DNA from: Treponema pectinovorum
GTDB taxonomy: Bacteria; Spirochaetota; Spirochaetia; Treponematales; Treponemataceae
Direction: 5' to 3'
DNA length: 64,000 bases
Assembly: GCF_900497595.1 (NCBI RefSeq)
Contig: NZ_UFQO01000002.1
Span: 1 to 64,000, forward strand
The translations under genes and the position numbers were made by a program. The notes under the pieces were generated by a model. The model saw only the letters and a program-made list of their open reading frames with translations, made no database searches and was not told where the DNA came from. This document shows, in pieces, positions 34,562 through 43,865 of this stretch. How positions within the stretch are numbered: position 1 is the first letter of the stretch; each line of letters opens with the position of its first letter.

Positions 34562-35158
34562 TCACTTATTTACAAAACCGTCAATCGCAAGATTTAAACT
34601 CGCTTTTACGTTGTCAACTTCGTTGTTGTGCAGAACTGCCATTTTAAAAACCGATTCAACGATAAGTCCAAACAACAAATCGTTTGCCGCTTTTACGCTA
34701 AATCCTTTAAACTCACCATTCTTTTGCCCTCTAATTAAAACCATGCTCAAAAGGTGATTTATCTTTATTGTTCTTCGCCTAACACGCTCGTAAACATCAA
34801 CGCCAGTTTTGTAAAGCCCCGTAAGGTAAGGAATTAAAACCTCAAAAAGCGAACGATTTTCATAGCACAAATCCACAGCACTCGTAACGATTTTGCGCAA
34901 ACAGTCTTCCGCCTTTATAGAATGATCTTTTACAAGCGACAAAAACTTTACTTCCAAATTTGAAGAAAGTTGCTTTATGCTGAAATTGAAAATCTCGTGT
35001 TTGTTTTTAAAATATATGTATAAGGTCGTACGAGTAATTCCGCAAGCATCCGCAATTTTTTGAAAAGTTACATCTTCGTAGCCGTCGCGGCAAAAAAGTT
35101 CCATCGCTTTTTCCAAAATTTCTCTCTTGCGTTTTTCGTGCTCAACAACAATAGCCAT
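34562..35158 (-). CDS. TetR-family transcriptional regulator
   Basis: 198 residues from the ATG at 35158; a TTG one codon earlier is not needed. The N-terminal helix-turn-helix is clear: REILEKAMELFCRDGYEDVT, FQKIADACGITRTTLYIYF, KNKHEIF. The ligand-binding half is variable; ligand unknown. The start overlaps the RlmL stop (TGATG), with GGGAG 8 bases upstream, so it is translated with the rRNA methyltransferase. Confidence 0.92.
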   Translation of the reverse strand: MAIVVEHEKRKREILEKAMELFCRDGYEDVTFQKIADACGITRTTLYIYFKNKHEIFNFSIKQLSSNLEVKFLSLVKDHSIKAEDCLRKIVTSAVDLCYENRSLFEVLIPYLTGLYKTGVDVYERVRRRTIKINHLLSMVLIRGQKNGEFKGFSVKAANDLLFGLIVESVFKMAVLHNNEVDNVKASLNLAIDGFVNK

Positions 35159-36492
35159 CAAAAAAACTCCCTTTCATCATTCTTCTCTCGATTTTTGTAA
35201 GAATCTTTACGAACGCTCTCCCTCGCTTTGCCAAAGTCGTTTGGTGTTTTTGAAGCGCTTTTTCTATGACTCTCTCTCTCGTTAAAAAAATCGTTTCCTT
35301 TTCGTTTTGGAGAATTGTGTTTTTTCTCTTTTTCCGAGCCGTCATATATGTAAAAAGTTGTATCTAAATTTCCAGACTTCAAACTCTTTAGAGTCGTAGC
35401 GTATCGATTTATGCTTTCTTGAAATTCCTTATGTGCGGTTATAATTCCAATCTGCCAGCCTTTAAAATCGTCAAACAGGCTTTTCATTCCTGCGTAAAGT
35501 GCGCTCGCTTCTTCTTCATCCCCAAGACGCTCGCCATAAGGCGGATTGCAGATTAACATCCCGTTTTCGTAAGGGGCGGCAAGGTCTTTAAAATCGCTAA
35601 CCTGAAAATCCGGCCGCCAAACATGCGCATCAATTCCAATCGACTTTAACGCCCTGCCAGCAGTAACACAGGCATGTTCTGCATTCAACCGAGCCCTTTC
35701 AACAGCCCCCCGGTCAATGTCCGTGCCTGTTATGCGAACTTCCACATCCGTGCGGATTTTCTGTGCTTCCAATTTTTTTATTTCTATCGCACGCTGCTGA
35801 TTAAAAATTCCAAGATTTTCCAACGCAAATCTTCTTCCAAAACCTGGTGCAATGTTAAACGCGTACAAAGCCGCTTCAATCGGAATCGTGCCCGAACCGC
35901 AAAATGGATCATGCAAAGGGATCTTTCTTTTCCACATCATCATCTGTAGCATTATTGCAGCAGTTGTTTCTCTTAAAGGTGCAACACCACCATCAGTTCT
36001 GTAGCCTCTTTTATGCAGTGGATTTCCGCTCAAGTCCAATAAAATTAAAGCTTCGTCGTTGTCGAGGTAAATACGCACATCGCTCTCGTTCCCAGTTTCT
36101 GGCATAGAAGACATATTCCAGCGGTCGCACAGTTTTTTGTAAATCGCTTTTTGAACCATCCCTTGAATCGAATGTTCCGAATTCAATTTGGATTTATAAG
36201 TTCTAACTTTATCCACCGTAACTTTGGAATCTTTCTTAAAAAAATCCTGCCATGCAATCGAATATACGCCATCAAAAAGTTGGTCAAAATCCTCTGCGCG
36301 ATAACGCTTAAGCAAAAGATAAACCCTGTCCGCAGTGCGCAGGCAAAGGTTTGCCCTAAAAAGTGAGTCATCATCGCCCTCAAATAAAACTCGACCAGGT
36401 GCGTTTGACAAAAGTTTATAACCGAGAAGTTTTATCTCATTTCCAAGTATTTTTTCAGCGCCAACAGCGCAAAGTGCAACAAGTGTGTTCAT
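35158..36492 (-). CDS. rlmL: RlmL-type 23S rRNA guanine-N2 methyltransferase (THUMP)
   Basis: 444 residues. N-terminal THUMP/ferredoxin-like RNA-binding part (about 1-155); methyltransferase part with the DPFCGSGTIPIEAA SAM-binding loop near 195 and the catalytic ICNPPYGERLGDEEE. It matches the N-terminal half of E. coli RlmKL (m2G2445), without the RlmK half. The last 65 or so residues are an arginine/lysine/asparagine-rich tail (KKHNSPKRKGNDFFNERESH) that looks disordered and may add RNA affinity. Confidence 0.88.
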   Translation of the reverse strand: MNTLVALCAVGAEKILGNEIKLLGYKLLSNAPGRVLFEGDDDSLFRANLCLRTADRVYLLLKRYRAEDFDQLFDGVYSIAWQDFFKKDSKVTVDKVRTYKSKLNSEHSIQGMVQKAIYKKLCDRWNMSSMPETGNESDVRIYLDNDEALILLDLSGNPLHKRGYRTDGGVAPLRETTAAIMLQMMMWKRKIPLHDPFCGSGTIPIEAALYAFNIAPGFGRRFALENLGIFNQQRAIEIKKLEAQKIRTDVEVRITGTDIDRGAVERARLNAEHACVTAGRALKSIGIDAHVWRPDFQVSDFKDLAAPYENGMLICNPPYGERLGDEEEASALYAGMKSLFDDFKGWQIGIITAHKEFQESINRYATTLKSLKSGNLDTTFYIYDGSEKEKKHNSPKRKGNDFFNERESHRKSASKTPNDFGKARESVRKDSYKNREKNDEREFF

Positions 36493-36589
36493 TTAAAATT
36501 CCTATTTTGACACTTTATCGTAAAATGTCATTTTAGAACAGCACACGAGCAAAATTTTATAAATAGGAGAACCACAATTTATTTTCTCT

Positions 36590-36662
36590 ACCAGCTGCTA
36601 CAGGTTCGCTAACGCTCATTGCCTTTGGCAACTTCGCCTTTCGCATCTGGGGTACAATCGTT
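36590..36662. repeat. Short dispersed GC-rich repeat fragment
   Basis: Contains GGTTCGCTAACGCTCATTGC and GGCAACTTCGCCTTTCGC between the NYN gene and RlmL. GTTCGCTAACGCTCAT is repeated at 54.1 kb and, inverted, at 40.7 kb. Confidence 0.55.
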
Positions 36663-37721
36663 TTAAGGTAAAAGTTCTATTTTATCGGCGATTCCGTTTC
36701 GGTCTTTTGTAAGCGCTGCCGTTGGATCTGGTTCTTTTAAGACTTCAAAACGAACTTTTGGCTTTCCCTGAATTTTTTTATCTTCTGGCAAATTTATTAC
36801 ATCGCCAAAGTAAAAATAATAATCCTTTCCTTCTGAATCTATAAAACCGTAAAAATTGCTCTTTCGTTTTATGTGCCCTTCCCTAATTTCCTGCTTAACA
36901 GTATTTTCTTTGCGGTAAGCATAATAAGTTGGAGGCCTTTTTCCATCGTCAAAAACTTCGTATTCATCGCTAAAAGAAGCGAGCAAATTCTTAAAAGATT
37001 TAAAACCGTAAGTTTTTACATTAAAGTCCGGCTGCTGCCTCAAAATAGTTTCCATAAGCTGACTGTGCAAAACAACGCCGTTGCCGTCGCCAGTGCTGTA
37101 ACTGTTTACCTTTGGAGTAAGCTCATAACACTGGTTCAAAAATTTTAAAAGAGAATAGTTTGCCAGTGCAGAATTTTCGTCCGCTTCCGCTTCTGAACCT
37201 GCATTCTTTGCTTCATCTGTTGAAACGTCGATTAAAATATTTTCGTCTATGTCCTGCAAATCTTCCACATACAAAAACTCGTTGCACGCATTTACAAGTT
37301 TTGAGCCTTCTCTAGCCTTACCGCGTTCGCCCACGCCAATTACTTTTTTTCCAAGTTCCCGCAATTTTAGCGCAAGCGGAATATAGCCCTTGTCCGACGC
37401 TCCAATGCAAATTATAGAAATATCTGGATTTTGAACTGCCGTCTGAATTGCATCCATTATAATCTGCTTGTCTACGGCTTCTTTTTGGTCGTTTTTATCG
37501 TTTATGCTTTCCCTAAAAACCTGAATCGCTGTTAGCGGATATTTGTTTACGCAGTCTTTCCAGCTTTTTACATTAACGCTCGACCAGTCCGCATAGGTAC
37601 GCTGAATTACGACGTTTCCGCGTCTGTTTATTTCTGCCAGCGTTTTTGGCACAAACTTTGAAGAAAAATTTTCCGCGTCAAAAAAAATTGCAATCTTTGT
37701 GTAAAATTCTGTGTTTTCCAT
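36663..37721 (-). CDS. NYN-LOTUS-cold-shock-like protein
   Basis: 352 residues, three parts. NYN/PIN-like RNase domain (about 5-165): AIFFDAENF with the first acidic residue Asp15, VDKQIIMDA, and CIGASDKGYIPLALKLRELG. A LOTUS/OST-HTH-like winged helix (about 190-275): LLKFLNQCYELTP ... YGFKSFKNLLASF. A C-terminal beta-barrel segment (about 283-352: SNFYGFIDSEGKDYYFYFGD) that resembles a cold-shock RNA-binding domain. Probably an RNA endonuclease or RNA-binding regulator in the cytoplasm. It follows the pyrKD gene by 9 bases. Confidence 0.82.
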   Translation of the reverse strand: MENTEFYTKIAIFFDAENFSSKFVPKTLAEINRRGNVVIQRTYADWSSVNVKSWKDCVNKYPLTAIQVFRESINDKNDQKEAVDKQIIMDAIQTAVQNPDISIICIGASDKGYIPLALKLRELGKKVIGVGERGKAREGSKLVNACNEFLYVEDLQDIDENILIDVSTDEAKNAGSEAEADENSALANYSLLKFLNQCYELTPKVNSYSTGDGNGVVLHSQLMETILRQQPDFNVKTYGFKSFKNLLASFSDEYEVFDDGKRPPTYYAYRKENTVKQEIREGHIKRKSNFYGFIDSEGKDYYFYFGDVINLPEDKKIQGKPKVRFEVLKEPDPTAALTKDRNGIADKIELLP

Positions 37722-37730
37722 AAATATTTT

Positions 37731-39533
37731 TTATAAGGCACAACCTCGAAAATCATCCAAAGTTTTATAGCCTTTTCTCTCCATAAATTTTTTTATACCT
37801 TCGACTATCTCTATCATCGCTTTCGGATTTGAAAAAGTTGCAGTTCCAACTTCCACAGCAGCCGCTCCTGCCATTATAAACTCAACTGCATCCTGCCAGG
37901 TTGTTATTCCGCCCAACCCAACAACAGGAATTCGCTCGTTTGCATTCAGCTTGTTCATCGCAAGGCACAAATCATACACCATGCGTAAAGCGATTGGCTT
38001 AACCGCAGGTCCGCTAAAACCCGCACGGATATTTTCAAAATAGGGTCTGCCAGTTTCTATATCGATAGCAGTTGCTTGAATCGTATTTATCAAACTGATC
38101 GCATCCGCTCCAGCTTCTTTTACAGCCATTGCAATTCCGATTAAATCGGGAGCATTTGGACTGAGTTTTACCATCAAAGGTTTTTGTGTTGCGCTACGAA
38201 CCGCCTTTACAACTGTAGTTGCTGCCTGGCAGTCCATTCCAAACGCCATGCCACCAGCCTTTACATTTGGGCAACTTATGTTAAGTTCAATCATTGGAAT
38301 GTCTGTCTGCTCAAGAAGTTTTGCACCTTCCACATAAGTTTCAAGCGATTTTCCGCTCAAATTGACTATCGTTTTTGCCTTGAATTTTTTCATTATAGGA
38401 AGTTCATTTTCGATAAAATGTTTTATTCCCGGATTTTCAAGACCAATCGAGTTTATAAGCCCCATCGGAGTTTCTATCAGACGGATTCCTTTATTTCCCG
38501 GCTGTCCTTCAAAAGTAAGTCCTTTAGAGCAGATTCCGCCCAAACCGTCGACATCGATTACGCTCGAATATTCACTGCCATAACCAAAAGTTCCACTAGC
38601 AGCGATTACAGGATTTGAAAATTCCACTCCACAGATGTTTACTGTCAAATCCGGGCTTTCATCTTTTAATGGAAGTCTTTTTTCGATTTTTGGAGATGTA
38701 ATAGGAGAATCAATCTTTGAAAAATCTATTATCTGACCGTCAAAAATAGGACCGTCCTTGCAACACCGCTTGTTTCCTTCTTTTGTAAATATGGTACACC
38801 CAAGGCAAGCTCCCACTCCGCAAGCCATACGGTTTTCCATGCTGACCCACAATTTTATATCTGCTTCTTTACACAACTTTTGAATCGCACCAAGCATTGG
38901 CGTAGGGCCGCATGCATAGACAACATCATAATTTTTTACAGTTTGAACATCGAGCGCTGCGGTAATCATTCCTTTTATTCCAACAGAACCGTCGTCGGTT
39001 GTAACGGTGAGTCTGTTTGGTTTTATATTTTCAAGACCATAAGCTCCGCTTTTAAATGCCGCATAAAAATCGTAGGATTTTTCTTTTAAGGTAGAAGCAA
39101 AAGCCGCAACTGGAGCAACCCCAACCCCGCCACCTATCAATGCTACTTTTTGATTTTCGTCTGGAGATTGCCAGTAGTTTCCAAGTGGCCCTAAAACTTC
39201 TATTTTGTCGTCTTTTCTAACAGATACGAGTTCTTTTGTGCCCTGTCCTTTTAACAAAATCAAAAAATCTAAAGCGATTTCGTTGTCTGAAATTTTCTTA
39301 CAGTCGTAAACGCTAATAGGGCGTGCAAGCAATAAGGCTGAATTACGACAGCGAAGCATGTAAAATTGACCGGGACGACAGCCAAAATTTTGTTTTTCTT
39401 CATTTTTTACTACAAGTTTTAAACACCAAATGCTTCCTTTGGGAAAAGCAGTTTGAACGGCGTAACTGTCTAAAACGCTTGCAAGTGCAAAAAACGGCAA
39501 ATCGTTACCAGAACAATCTTTTACATTTTTCAT
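37731..39533 (-). CDS. pyrD: PyrK-PyrD fusion: dihydroorotate dehydrogenase with electron-transfer module
   Basis: 600 residues. Residues 1-285 are PyrK-like: FAD-binding RPISVYDC, NAD-binding GGGVGVAPVAAF, and a [2Fe-2S] site with Cys238, Cys243, Cys246 and Cys257/258. Residues 295-600 are class 1B PyrD: NPVIAASGTFGYG, NSIGLENPG, ELNISCPNVKAGG with the catalytic cysteine, and VGLGGITTWQDAVEF. In most bacteria these are two subunits; here one chain would pass electrons from dihydroorotate to NAD+. Fourth step of pyrimidine synthesis; 27 bases after pyrF. Confidence 0.94.
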   Translation of the reverse strand: MKNVKDCSGNDLPFFALASVLDSYAVQTAFPKGSIWCLKLVVKNEEKQNFGCRPGQFYMLRCRNSALLLARPISVYDCKKISDNEIALDFLILLKGQGTKELVSVRKDDKIEVLGPLGNYWQSPDENQKVALIGGGVGVAPVAAFASTLKEKSYDFYAAFKSGAYGLENIKPNRLTVTTDDGSVGIKGMITAALDVQTVKNYDVVYACGPTPMLGAIQKLCKEADIKLWVSMENRMACGVGACLGCTIFTKEGNKRCCKDGPIFDGQIIDFSKIDSPITSPKIEKRLPLKDESPDLTVNICGVEFSNPVIAASGTFGYGSEYSSVIDVDGLGGICSKGLTFEGQPGNKGIRLIETPMGLINSIGLENPGIKHFIENELPIMKKFKAKTIVNLSGKSLETYVEGAKLLEQTDIPMIELNISCPNVKAGGMAFGMDCQAATTVVKAVRSATQKPLMVKLSPNAPDLIGIAMAVKEAGADAISLINTIQATAIDIETGRPYFENIRAGFSGPAVKPIALRMVYDLCLAMNKLNANERIPVVGLGGITTWQDAVEFIMAGAAAVEVGTATFSNPKAMIEIVEGIKKFMERKGYKTLDDFRGCAL

Positions 39534-39560
39534 CTGACTTCCTCTATAAAAATCTTTAAA

Positions 39561-40526
39561 TTAAAGACCAAGAGATTTTTTTGCAGCGAGCAAATCTTTT
39601 TTTGCATTTACACAGGCAGCACCTGCTGCATCTGCAATCTCTTTTAAACAAAGGTTTCCAGTTTCAACTTTATTTGCAAGTTCTGGAGCTTTTTTCCATG
39701 CACAAAGTATTCCTCGGCTTGAGTTTACAGTACCGCCTGCTTTGTCTAAGAGAGTTGCCGCAATCTTTGCTTCTCCACCTTGAGCACCATAACCTGGAAT
39801 TAAAAAGAAGATGTTTGGATACGCATCTCGTAAAAGCCTTGCATCGCTTTCTTGTGTACAACCGACCACCGCCCCCACTGGAGAGCAAGTTTGGTTTTGG
39901 TACAAAAGGTCAAACTCTCTGGCAATCCTTTGCAATTCTTTACCTGTGCAATCTAAAACCCGTCCACCAGATTTTAATTCCTGCTGTTCTATGTCCACCA
40001 TACCAGGATTTGAAGTCCTCAATAAAACAAAAATTCCTTTACCTCCAACCTTTTGCGGAGCAATTTGCGATGTGCCTCTCGATTCAACAGGTTTGCAATA
40101 TTCTGTAAAAGGTTTGAGCGTGTCAAAACCCATGTACGGATTTATCGTGATAATGTCGCTTTCGAACTCGCCAGACAAATGAGCCCTTGCATAAGCCTTT
40201 GCCGTATCTGCAATATCGCCTCTTTTTATGTCGCTAATCGCTAAAAAGCCAGCTTCGTGAACGGCTTTAATTGTCTGTATGTAGGCTTTTAAACCTTCCA
40301 AGCCCATCGCTTCGTAATATGCAATTTGGATTTTAAAACAACAAGCGGATTTTTCCGAAGCAACTCGTTTTATTATCTCTTTGTTATATGCAAGAATTGC
40401 TTCTGCTGGCGAAGAAAAAACTTTTAAAAGCGGTTCTGGAAGATATGAAGGATCTGTGTCCAAACCTACGCAAAGTGGACCATTTTTTGCTGCCATCTCC
40501 TGCAAAATCTGCATATTGTGATTCAT
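39561..40526 (-). CDS. pyrF: Orotidine 5'-phosphate decarboxylase, type 2
   Basis: 321 residues from the ATG at 40526, chosen for AGAGGT 6 bases upstream; the longer frame to 40631 is unsupported. LCVGLDTDPSYLPEP, FKIQIAYYEAMG, and the catalytic DIKRGDIADTA signature (Lys/Asp network) are present, then VLLRTSNPG and FLIPGYGAQGG. The long form (about 270-320 residues) is the PyrF type 2. It makes UMP from OMP. First gene of a pyrF-pyrKD-NYN operon. Confidence 0.95.
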   Translation of the reverse strand: MNHNMQILQEMAAKNGPLCVGLDTDPSYLPEPLLKVFSSPAEAILAYNKEIIKRVASEKSACCFKIQIAYYEAMGLEGLKAYIQTIKAVHEAGFLAISDIKRGDIADTAKAYARAHLSGEFESDIITINPYMGFDTLKPFTEYCKPVESRGTSQIAPQKVGGKGIFVLLRTSNPGMVDIEQQELKSGGRVLDCTGKELQRIAREFDLLYQNQTCSPVGAVVGCTQESDARLLRDAYPNIFFLIPGYGAQGGEAKIAATLLDKAGGTVNSSRGILCAWKKAPELANKVETGNLCLKEIADAAGAACVNAKKDLLAAKKSLGL

Positions 40527-40611
40527 AAAATACCTCTTAACAAAAACAAATTGCCTTTTTATTGAAAAACACTTTAACAGATTTTTTTGATGATTTAAAT
40601 ACGATTTATTT

Positions 40612-40745
40612 TGCGCCAGGGTATGGAGCAACGCGTTTACGCGTCCACCGCAGGCAGCACGCTTGAGTGCTGACGAGGAGGATGAGCGTTAGCGAATTGC
40701 GTAACACCAGACCTTGAGCAAAGCGAAAGGTGGCGCCCGTATTTT
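40612..40745. repeat. Dispersed GC-rich repeat, diverged copy
   Basis: Outer GCGCCAGGGTATG and, at the right end, AGGTGGCGCCC are inverted. Inner CAACGCGTTTACGCGTCCAC and CAGCACGCTTGAGTGCTGAC are hairpins. GGATGAGCGTTAGCGAATTG is the reverse complement of the CGCTAACGCTCATCC word at 54.1 kb. Lies between divergent pyrF and the NlpC/P60 gene (258-base gap), which shows no other feature. Confidence 0.65.
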
Positions 40746-40784
40746 TTTCTTGTATTGGATTTAAAATTTTCCGATAATCTTTAT

Positions 40785-41939
40785 ATGACTAGAATTGAAC
40801 GAAATCACCTTTTTGTATGGCTCTGCTTTGTGTTTTTAATTTTGTTTACGCCGCGTCTGTGCGCTCAAAATGCTTTGGAAAAATCTGCCGAAGCGCTAAA
40901 AACGAGACAGACCTTTGCCGAATATGGCAAAAAATATGTTGGAAGCCCTTATGTAAGTGGAGCGACAGGGCCTGCTTCTTTTGACTGTTCTGGCTATGTT
41001 TACGCTGTTGCACGCGAATCTATTGGCTGGCAACTTCCAAGAACCGTAACCAACATCTACAGATATTGCAAAATAATCGACGACAGCCAGCGGGAAATTG
41101 GAGACTTGGTATTTTTTAAGACAACCGCATCCGCCGAGCCAAGCCACGTTGGCATTTACATCGGTAACAATCAATTTTTAAATGCTGCTTCCGACGGTCC
41201 TAACACTGGAGTAATTTTGAGTTCATTGAACGAAGGTTACTGGAGAGGCAAATATTTTAAAACAGGAAGATTTTTGCCGCCTTCAAAAGTTTTAGAAAAT
41301 GAAGAGTTAAAAAACGCCGAAGACGACGAAAGTTCATCCGTAAAATCCTCTGAAAAAAATGGGGAAATCGGAATTGCTTCCAATAAATCAAGGCAAAATT
41401 CTTCTGGAAAGAAAAATTCAATAAAGGGTGCAGATTTCTTGCAAAAAGTTAGTTTGGATGCGAATTTATCGATGGATTGGAATTTCTTTACGCCAGAATA
41501 TTTTAGATTAAATCTTAGAGGTATAAACCTCGGTGTAAATGCTTTGTACGATTCACACGAGTTAAAACCAGGAATTGGCACTATTGTACGCTGGGACGGC
41601 GGAACTGGAATTTTGCAACTGCCGATTATCTTTAGCCTTACCGTAAAAGACTATGTTAGAATTTTTGCAGGTCCAGTTTTTACGATTGGAAATCCAAAAT
41701 TGCAGGGCAGCGACGGAGAAGATATAAAAGCGTCTGTTTTCCCTGGAATACTTGGAGTTTGTTTTAACACACCTCCAATAAAAACAGGAAAATTTGACCT
41801 TTGTTTTACGCAGGATATTCATTATACTGTTTTTAACGAAACAAATGGCGCAGCGTTAAGTCCAATAAAAAGTCTTGCAACTGGGTTGGTTTTTTCTTCT
41901 GGAATTCGCGTAACCTTGCCTTTTAGTTCGCTCTTATAA
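40785..41939 (+). CDS. NlpC/P60 peptidase with C-terminal barrel-like domain
   Basis: 384 residues from the ATG at 40785; there is no strong ribosome site. Signal peptide through LCAQ (FVWLCFVFLILFTPRLCA). NlpC/P60 domain at about 40-165: SFDCSGYVYAVA with the catalytic cysteine, EPSHVGIYIG with the histidine, and a polar third residue nearby. It would cleave peptidoglycan peptides. After a Ser/Lys linker, residues 215-384 contain many alternating short strands (MDWNFFTPEYFRLNLRGINL, ending RVTLPFSSLL) that look like an outer-membrane beta-barrel or similar. That fusion is unusual. Confidence 0.82.
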   Translation: MTRIERNHLFVWLCFVFLILFTPRLCAQNALEKSAEALKTRQTFAEYGKKYVGSPYVSGATGPASFDCSGYVYAVARESIGWQLPRTVTNIYRYCKIIDDSQREIGDLVFFKTTASAEPSHVGIYIGNNQFLNAASDGPNTGVILSSLNEGYWRGKYFKTGRFLPPSKVLENEELKNAEDDESSSVKSSEKNGEIGIASNKSRQNSSGKKNSIKGADFLQKVSLDANLSMDWNFFTPEYFRLNLRGINLGVNALYDSHELKPGIGTIVRWDGGTGILQLPIIFSLTVKDYVRIFAGPVFTIGNPKLQGSDGEDIKASVFPGILGVCFNTPPIKTGKFDLCFTQDIHYTVFNETNGAALSPIKSLATGLVFSSGIRVTLPFSSLL

Positions 41940-41944
41940 TTTAT

Positions 41945-42628
41945 ATGAAAAGATTTTATTTTTTTGCAGCAGCAATAAACCTTGCCTTACTTTTGCTTTG
42001 TTCGTGCTCGTCTGGCATAAGCATAACCGCTCTACAAAATGATGATGTAAAATTGGATTTTTCTCTTGCATTTTCGCAAAAAGAAATTGAACTGTTAAAA
42101 GATCTCTCGCAAACACTCACAACTTCGACAGAAAAAAACGCAAACGATTTGAACGAAAATCAATTTTTTTCTGAAGAGGAGATAAAAAAAATCTTAACTG
42201 CGATGGGTGCAAAAGATGTTTCTGCAAAGGTTGGAAACAGCAATTCAATAGGATCTTCGGCGTCGATTTATTCGATTTCAAAGACAACTCTTTCTAAAAG
42301 CAAAATTCTAACGAAAACTGCAAATTCGCTAACGCTCACTTTTGGACCTAAAGAATTTAATTTGCTCTATCAAATTTTGGACGAAGAAAGCCGTGGATAT
42401 TTAGATTTGCTTATGATTCCTTGCTTGAATGATGAAAAAATGAGTTTTACAGAATACAAAGCTTTGCTCGCATCGGTTTATGGCGAAGAAATTGCAAATG
42501 ATTTTACAAACGGAATATTAAAAATTGAACTAAAAAGCCCAGATTTAAAGAAGAACACAAAAATTCAATTAAAAATTGGAGAACTTTTAACGCTTGAGCA
42601 TTCAAAGTCTTGGTCTGTTCTCTGGTAA
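41945..42628 (+). CDS. Lipoprotein of unknown function
   Basis: 227 residues, starting 5 bases after the NlpC/P60 stop, so probably co-transcribed. Signal peptide with a lipobox near LLLCSC/SSG (cleavage before Cys). The mature part is mostly helical with charged segments, and no family is recognised. It may assist the peptidoglycan enzyme upstream or localise to the outer membrane. Confidence 0.72.
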   Translation: MKRFYFFAAAINLALLLLCSCSSGISITALQNDDVKLDFSLAFSQKEIELLKDLSQTLTTSTEKNANDLNENQFFSEEEIKKILTAMGAKDVSAKVGNSNSIGSSASIYSISKTTLSKSKILTKTANSLTLTFGPKEFNLLYQILDEESRGYLDLLMIPCLNDEKMSFTEYKALLASVYGEEIANDFTNGILKIELKSPDLKKNTKIQLKIGELLTLEHSKSWSVLW

Positions 42629-42655
42629 AAACTAAAATAAAAAAGAGGTTGTTTT

Positions 42656-42862
42656 GTGCAGACAGAAATTGAAGACAGATTTATGAACCTTGAAATAAAA
42701 CTTGCATATTTGAATAAATTTGTGGATGAACTTCAGAGCGAAGTCGTAAAGCAACAAAAAGAAATCGACCTTTTGCGTCAGGAAAACAAAATTCTTTCGG
42801 GGAGAATTTCTGATTTGTCAGAAAATATGGAAATTCCAAGCCGAAAACCACCGCATTACTAA
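42656..42862 (+). CDS. slyX: SlyX-family small coiled-coil protein
   Basis: 68 residues. The start is GTG with AGAGG 7 bases upstream. A continuous coiled coil (NLEIKLAYLNKFVDELQSEV onward) ends in the SlyX-type tail RKPPHY, a strong family signature. Function of SlyX remains unclear. It lies between a lipoprotein gene and a pseudouridine synthase. Confidence 0.85.
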   Translation: MQTEIEDRFMNLEIKLAYLNKFVDELQSEVVKQQKEIDLLRQENKILSGRISDLSENMEIPSRKPPHY

Positions 42863-42887
42863 TTTTAATAAAGTTAACGGAGGAACT

Positions 42888-43820
42888 ATGTCAGAAGGCA
42901 AGACAAAAAAAGACGAAAAACAAAAGCAAAATTCAGGACACGATTTTCTGGAAATCCTTTACGGAGATGAATATATCTGCGTTGTAAATAAACCGAGCGG
43001 ACTTTTAAGCGTTCCATATCCTGGAAGCCGGGCAAAAACTGCACAGAGCATCCTCGAAAATTTAATGCGGAAAAATGGAACTTTTAATTCAAAACACAGA
43101 CCTTTTGCTGTTCATAGATTAGACAGAGATACTTCTGGCGTTATGATGTTTGCCCTCACAGAACTTGCTCAAAAGAAAATAATGGACAACTGGCATTCTG
43201 TGATAAAATCGCGCATCTACAGGGCGGTTGCCGAAAATCCAAAAAATAAAGCGCTGCTTTTGCAAAACGAAGGATTGATTGACGACAATCTGGCTTTTAA
43301 TGCGAACAATGTCGGTTTTGTTCCCAAAGAAAACGACTCGGCAAACAAAACTGTGCCAGCAAGAACTCATTATAAGATAATAGAAGCAGGCGAAACGCAT
43401 ACGCTTTTTGAACTTTCTCTGGACACAGGCAAAAAAAATCAGATAAGGGCACATTTAGCGAGCAAAGGATATCCGCTTGCAGGCGATGAAAATTACAGAG
43501 CAAAAACTGATAATTTTGGAAGGCTTTGTCTACACGCAAGAACTTTGGAATTTATTCATCCCTTTAATGATGAAATTCTAAAATTTGAAGTTCCAGAAAG
43601 CAGCGATTGGCTTGAATATGTTAAACGAGGAGATAAAAATCCAAAAGTTCCAGTGTGGATTCAAAAACTAAACGATATTTTTGAAAATTCAAAAGGCGAA
43701 CATTTCCACAAAAAATCAAACGAAAAATCTGATTCCATAGATTTAGGCACTAAAAGATTGAGCAAAAAAGACAGAGCCCACATGGATTTTATAGAAGCAG
43801 GAAAAAGACAAAAGCGATAA
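42888..43820 (+). CDS. RluA-family pseudouridine synthase
   Basis: 310 residues. Catalytic motif FAVHRLDRDTSGVMMF with the aspartate of HRLDxxTSG. VVNKPSGLLSVPYPG at the start, HTLFELSLDTGKKNQIRAHL and GYPLAGDENYR later confirm the family. There is no S4 domain. It modifies uridine in rRNA or tRNA; the site is unknown. A Ser/Lys-rich C-terminal extension (KKSNEKSDSIDLGTKRLSKK) is extra. GGAGG precedes the ATG. Confidence 0.92.
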   Translation: MSEGKTKKDEKQKQNSGHDFLEILYGDEYICVVNKPSGLLSVPYPGSRAKTAQSILENLMRKNGTFNSKHRPFAVHRLDRDTSGVMMFALTELAQKKIMDNWHSVIKSRIYRAVAENPKNKALLLQNEGLIDDNLAFNANNVGFVPKENDSANKTVPARTHYKIIEAGETHTLFELSLDTGKKNQIRAHLASKGYPLAGDENYRAKTDNFGRLCLHARTLEFIHPFNDEILKFEVPESSDWLEYVKRGDKNPKVPVWIQKLNDIFENSKGEHFHKKSNEKSDSIDLGTKRLSKKDRAHMDFIEAGKRQKR

Positions 43821-43865
43821 TTCAGTTCTGCCAAATAAAAGCGATATTTCTACAAAACACAAATA

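Noticed and set aside
39581-40108. 175-codon rightward frame opposite pyrF
   Set aside because: Shadow of a well-supported gene; Leu/His-rich composition is typical of an antisense frame.
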